Source: an uncultured Flavobacteriales bacterium | GTDB taxonomy: Bacteria; Bacteroidota; Bacteroidia; Flavobacteriales_D; Crocinitomicaceae | NCBI GenBank assembly: GCA_903945495.1 | Contig: CAJAVU010000019.1 | Span: forward strand, 1 to 45,403 | DNA length: 45,403 bases | Reading direction: 5' to 3' | Part shown: positions 42,670 through 45,403 of the stretch, in pieces | How the letters are laid out: the number at the start of each line of letters is the position of its first letter | Numbering within the stretch: position 1 is the stretch's first letter | Made by a program: the position numbers and the translations under genes | The notes under the pieces: model-generated | The model's input: only the letters and a program-made list of their open reading frames with translations | Told to the model about the DNA's origin: nothing | The model's database searches: none

Positions 42670-45403
42670 ATGAAAACAATGTTAAAACTATCGGCCCTAA
42701 AAAGCTATGCGGGAAAATTTATTCCTCTATCATTTATTTTATTTTTATCAATTTCCAAATCATTCGTCTTCGGACAAACGGGTTCTCTTTCAAGTCCGTT
42801 CACCTCTTTGGGCCAAGCGCAGAATGTCACGGTTGCTGGTGTTTATTATTTTAATCTAACTGGTACGACTTTTAGCACTTATGTCATTTCAGGTGGATGG
42901 GTGCAAGTGGCAGTTGATTTTGGTGATGGAATTGGGAACCTACCGCAAGGATCATCATTGACGAACACAGCACGTGGTATTTTAAATACTACCGTCCTTA
43001 GTAAGCTTGGATCTGCTAATGTTGTGAAAATCACAAGCAATTCGAATAGCTTCTCAATTGTATCCTCAAATGCTACCCATATCACAAGACTAGTAAACAA
43101 TCAATGCTTGCACACAGGTACAAATGACAACGGGTTGCAAGGAAGTTGGTCGGGAAGTACAGGTAGTTTAGGTTCGGGTTGTAATTCAAACTCAGATAAT
43201 GGCTTGCATCAACGTATATATCATGCTGCTTGTAATGGAAATGGCTTTCATTGGGTACCCAAAGATAATAATCAATCCTTAAACTTAAGTTGGGGTGAGT
43301 TACCATCGAGTTCTTATCTGCAATTGTGGGTACAAGCGCCAATGGTGGCAGTAATAAATGGTCCTGTAATTAATACGCAACCGTCATCAGCGATTCAGAA
43401 TTTGTGTTTGAATTCTGCTTCTACAGCATTATCCGTTGCAGCAACAGGTACTGGTACAATAACATATCAATGGTATTCGAATGCATCTCCTTCAAATTCT
43501 GGTGGAACTCTTATATCTGGTGCTACATCAAGTTCTTATTCACCTCCAACAACTGTTGCGGGAACAAAATATTATTATGTTGTGGCTACAAATCCGCAAG
43601 GTTCAACAACAAGTGCTGTTTCTGGGGCAATTACAGTTTCTGCAACTTCAGTTGGTGGAACAGCCTCATCGAATCAAACGATATGCTCAGGAGCTCAACC
43701 GGCAAATATTACATTGAGCGGAAACACTGGATCAATTCAATGGCAAGTTTCTTCGGACAATATTTCTTTTTCGAATATATCAGGTGCTACGGCAGCAACA
43801 TTAACTAGCGCACAGATGGGGGCTCTAAATGCTACAAGGTATTATCGTGCAATGGTAACAAGTGGAGCATGTTCATCAGTTTATTCAACTGTTGTTGCAA
43901 TTACTGTTACTCCTTTACCAACCATTTCTGCTACAACACCTGGCTCTTTGTGTGGAACCGGTAGTATCGCTATAGGCGCAACAGCTGCTTCAGGTGTGTT
44001 AAATTGGTATGCAGCAGCAAGCGGTGGCGCATCATTGGGGACTGGAACAAGTTTTTCGACTCCAAGCATTTCAACGACAACGACTTATTATGTTGATGTT
44101 ACTTTAAATGGATGTACATCTCCTCGCTCTTCAGTCATTGCAACAATCAACACTTTACCTTTGGCAGCATCTAATGCACCATCTTCAATAAGTTTGGAGG
44201 TATTAGCTGTTGGTGCAGGTGGCGGTGGCGGTGGCGGTGATGGACCTTTAGGTGCAGGCGGCGGTAGTGGTTCTGCTGTTACAACCTCATTTGTGGTTAG
44301 TTCTGGAAATTATACTGTTTCTATTGGCGGTGGCGGAATCGGTGGTACCGGTTGTGTTGCAAATGGTGGTGCAGGTGTTGGTGGCGCAAATGGCGGAGGA
44401 AATGGCGGAAATGCTGGTGGAAGTGGATGTTCTGGCGGCGGCGGCGGTGGCGGCGGCTGGTCAGGAGTAAAACTTGGCGCAACGACATATATTATAGCCG
44501 GCGGTGGTTCTGGTGGTGGTGGATCAAACGAGGGTAGTGCCAACAATGTTGATTCTCCCGGTGGAAATTCATCTCCAAATGGAAATACAGGCACAAATAC
44601 CGGTGGAAATGGCTCTAATTATTCTGGTGACGGCGGCGGCGGCGGCGGTGGCGGTGGTGGATACCTTGGTGGAAATGGTCAAACGAATTTAACTGGAAGC
44701 GGACAAGCGAGTGGTGGTTCAAGTTATGTGAATCCAAGTAATACAGCCAATTCAATTATCAACGGAAATTCAGGAAAATCACAACCAAATGGTTCTGCAG
44801 GGGGTGCATCCGTTTCTGCAACGAACGCAACTAATTTTGGTTATTCAAATAATATGGGTGCAGGTGCTGCTGGAGGTTCAAATAATGGTGTTAGTAACAA
44901 TGGAACTGCGGGAATCGTTATAATTCGATATGTTGGAACACCTCTAGCAACAGGTGGAACAATTACTCAAAGCGGAGGGTATACTATTCATACCTTTACT
45001 TCTTCAGGGACTTTTGCATTTTCCGGTTCGGCTTCTTCTGCAAGCGTTCCAAACGTAACATCTTGTGGTGCTTCGGCTGTTACCTTTACGGGAACAGTAA
45101 GTGCTGGATTAACCTTGGATTGGTATGATGCAGCTACTGGTGGTAACTTACTTTCTCAAGGAACAACCACTTTTACAACACCAGTAATTTCAACTACAAC
45201 AACCTATTATGTGGCAGTTAGAAATAGCTCTACAGGTTGTGTTTCGGCAACGCGTTTAGCCGTTACAGCAACAATAAATTCTGTTTCGACAGTTACTCCA
45301 AATCAAACAATTTGTATGGGAGCAACGCCAGCGAATATAGCAGTAACAAGTGCTTCTGGAACGATTCAATGGCAATCATCAACGAACAATAGCACATTTA
45401 CCA
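42670..45403 (+). CDS. Large surface adhesin, N-terminal 911 residues (runs off window)
   Basis: The frame from ATG 42670 is open to the window edge. After a signal peptide (IPLSFILFLSISKSFVFGQT, cut near residue 37) come: a ~170-residue domain (SGGWVQVAVDFGDGIGNLPQ; GFHWVPKDNNQ; SSYLQLWVQAP) that vaguely resembles fibrinogen-like lectin domains; Cys-containing Ig-like repeats from about 225 to 500 (CSGAQPANITLSGNTGSIQW; WYAAASGGASLGTGTSF); a glycine-rich domain at about 510-750 (EVLAVGAGGGGGGGDGP to GIVIIRY); then the module YTIHTFTSSGTFAF and more Ig-like repeats. A T9SS sorting domain is expected beyond the edge but not seen. Probably surface-exposed. It is divergent from a membrane AraC-type regulator. 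Confidence 0.85.
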   Translation, partial: MKTMLKLSALKSYAGKFIPLSFILFLSISKSFVFGQTGSLSSPFTSLGQAQNVTVAGVYYFNLTGTTFSTYVISGGWVQVAVDFGDGIGNLPQGSSLTNTARGILNTTVLSKLGSANVVKITSNSNSFSIVSSNATHITRLVNNQCLHTGTNDNGLQGSWSGSTGSLGSGCNSNSDNGLHQRIYHAACNGNGFHWVPKDNNQSLNLSWGELPSSSYLQLWVQAPMVAVINGPVINTQPSSAIQNLCLNSASTALSVAATGTGTITYQWYSNASPSNSGGTLISGATSSSYSPPTTVAGTKYYYVVATNPQGSTTSAVSGAITVSATSVGGTASSNQTICSGAQPANITLSGNTGSIQWQVSSDNISFSNISGATAATLTSAQMGALNATRYYRAMVTSGACSSVYSTVVAITVTPLPTISATTPGSLCGTGSIAIGATAASGVLNWYAAASGGASLGTGTSFSTPSISTTTTYYVDVTLNGCTSPRSSVIATINTLPLAASNAPSSISLEVLAVGAGGGGGGGDGPLGAGGGSGSAVTTSFVVSSGNYTVSIGGGGIGGTGCVANGGAGVGGANGGGNGGNAGGSGCSGGGGGGGGWSGVKLGATTYIIAGGGSGGGGSNEGSANNVDSPGGNSSPNGNTGTNTGGNGSNYSGDGGGGGGGGGGYLGGNGQTNLTGSGQASGGSSYVNPSNTANSIINGNSGKSQPNGSAGGASVSATNATNFGYSNNMGAGAAGGSNNGVSNNGTAGIVIIRYVGTPLATGGTITQSGGYTIHTFTSSGTFAFSGSASSASVPNVTSCGASAVTFTGTVSAGLTLDWYDAATGGNLLSQGTTTFTTPVISTTTTYYVAVRNSSTGCVSATRLAVTATINSVSTVTPNQTICMGATPANIAVTSASGTIQWQSSTNNSTFT
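44218..44661 (+). repeat. Poly-glycine GGC/GGT simple-repeat tracts inside the adhesin
   Basis: Three in-frame tracts are made almost only of GGC and GGT codons: 44218-44238 (7 Gly), 44434-44457 (8 Gly) and 44632-44661 (10 Gly). They are GC-rich islands in an AT-rich gene and are expected to be prone to replication slippage in multiples of three. Confidence 0.85.

Noticed and set aside
44310-44594. Proline-rich minus-strand ORF
   Set aside because: It is the antisense reading of the poly-glycine region.

Overview
The window is AT-rich chromosomal DNA from a member of the Bacteroidota. It most resembles Flavobacteriales, possibly a Fluviicola-like Crocinitomicaceae; the phylum is well supported and the family is a guess. 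The evidence is: several type IX secretion (T9SS) components and cargo proteins with C-terminal sorting domains, a carboxypeptidase-like-domain TonB receptor, PorP/SprF and PorV/PorQ family proteins, promoter elements of the Bacteroidetes type (TTG / TAnnTTTG), and few Shine-Dalgarno sequences. No rRNA, tRNA, CRISPR array, transposase, integrase or phage gene was seen.

Layout. 1-210: start of a divergent phosphopantetheinyl-transferase-like gene, cut by the window edge. 440-9582: tight three-gene operon (TonB-dependent receptor, 1390-aa secreted protein, PorV/PorQ-like barrel) closed by a strong terminator. 9607-11524: greA, a HIT hydrolase and an SGNH-hydrolase/PKD protein. 11528-15967, minus strand: a DUF1624-like membrane acyltransferase, then a PorP/SprF plus PorE-like (TPR, beta-propeller, OmpA) pair with overlapping genes. 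16205-22204: two small unknown proteins and two T9SS cargo proteins, one a C-type-lectin-domain protein with EPN and WND motifs. 22203-22992: ECF sigma factor with a 67-aa single-span membrane protein.

23128-29085 is the main metabolic block. paaABCD (phenylacetyl-CoA epoxidase) runs rightward. Two diverged PaaE-type reductases and a short-chain dehydrogenase run leftward from a 543-bp divergent control region. The centre of that region carries five 11-bp direct repeats. 29087-33872, minus strand: an unknown membrane protein, an FKBP lipoprotein, a U32 peptidase-family (RlhA-like) protein and pruA with a recognisable promoter. 33961-36698: a TPR membrane protein, apaG and a dihydrouridine-synthase family gene. 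36760-41215: a von Willebrand type D protein behind a near-perfect sigma-54 promoter, a subtilase with a T9SS domain and a GNAT acetyltransferase. 41224-45403: a membrane-anchored AraC-type regulator divergent from a large adhesin that runs off the window. Their shared 276-bp region holds three helically phased TTACTGAAA repeats.

How they work together: most of the window is cell-surface biology (T9SS parts, its cargo, outer-membrane uptake, adhesins), interrupted by aerobic phenylacetate degradation and proline/glutamate catabolism. The least explained signals are the control sequences (the 11-bp array, the TTACTGAAA repeats, the sigma-54 site), the doubled PaaE with its SDR, and the TonB receptor/secreted protein/PorV operon.
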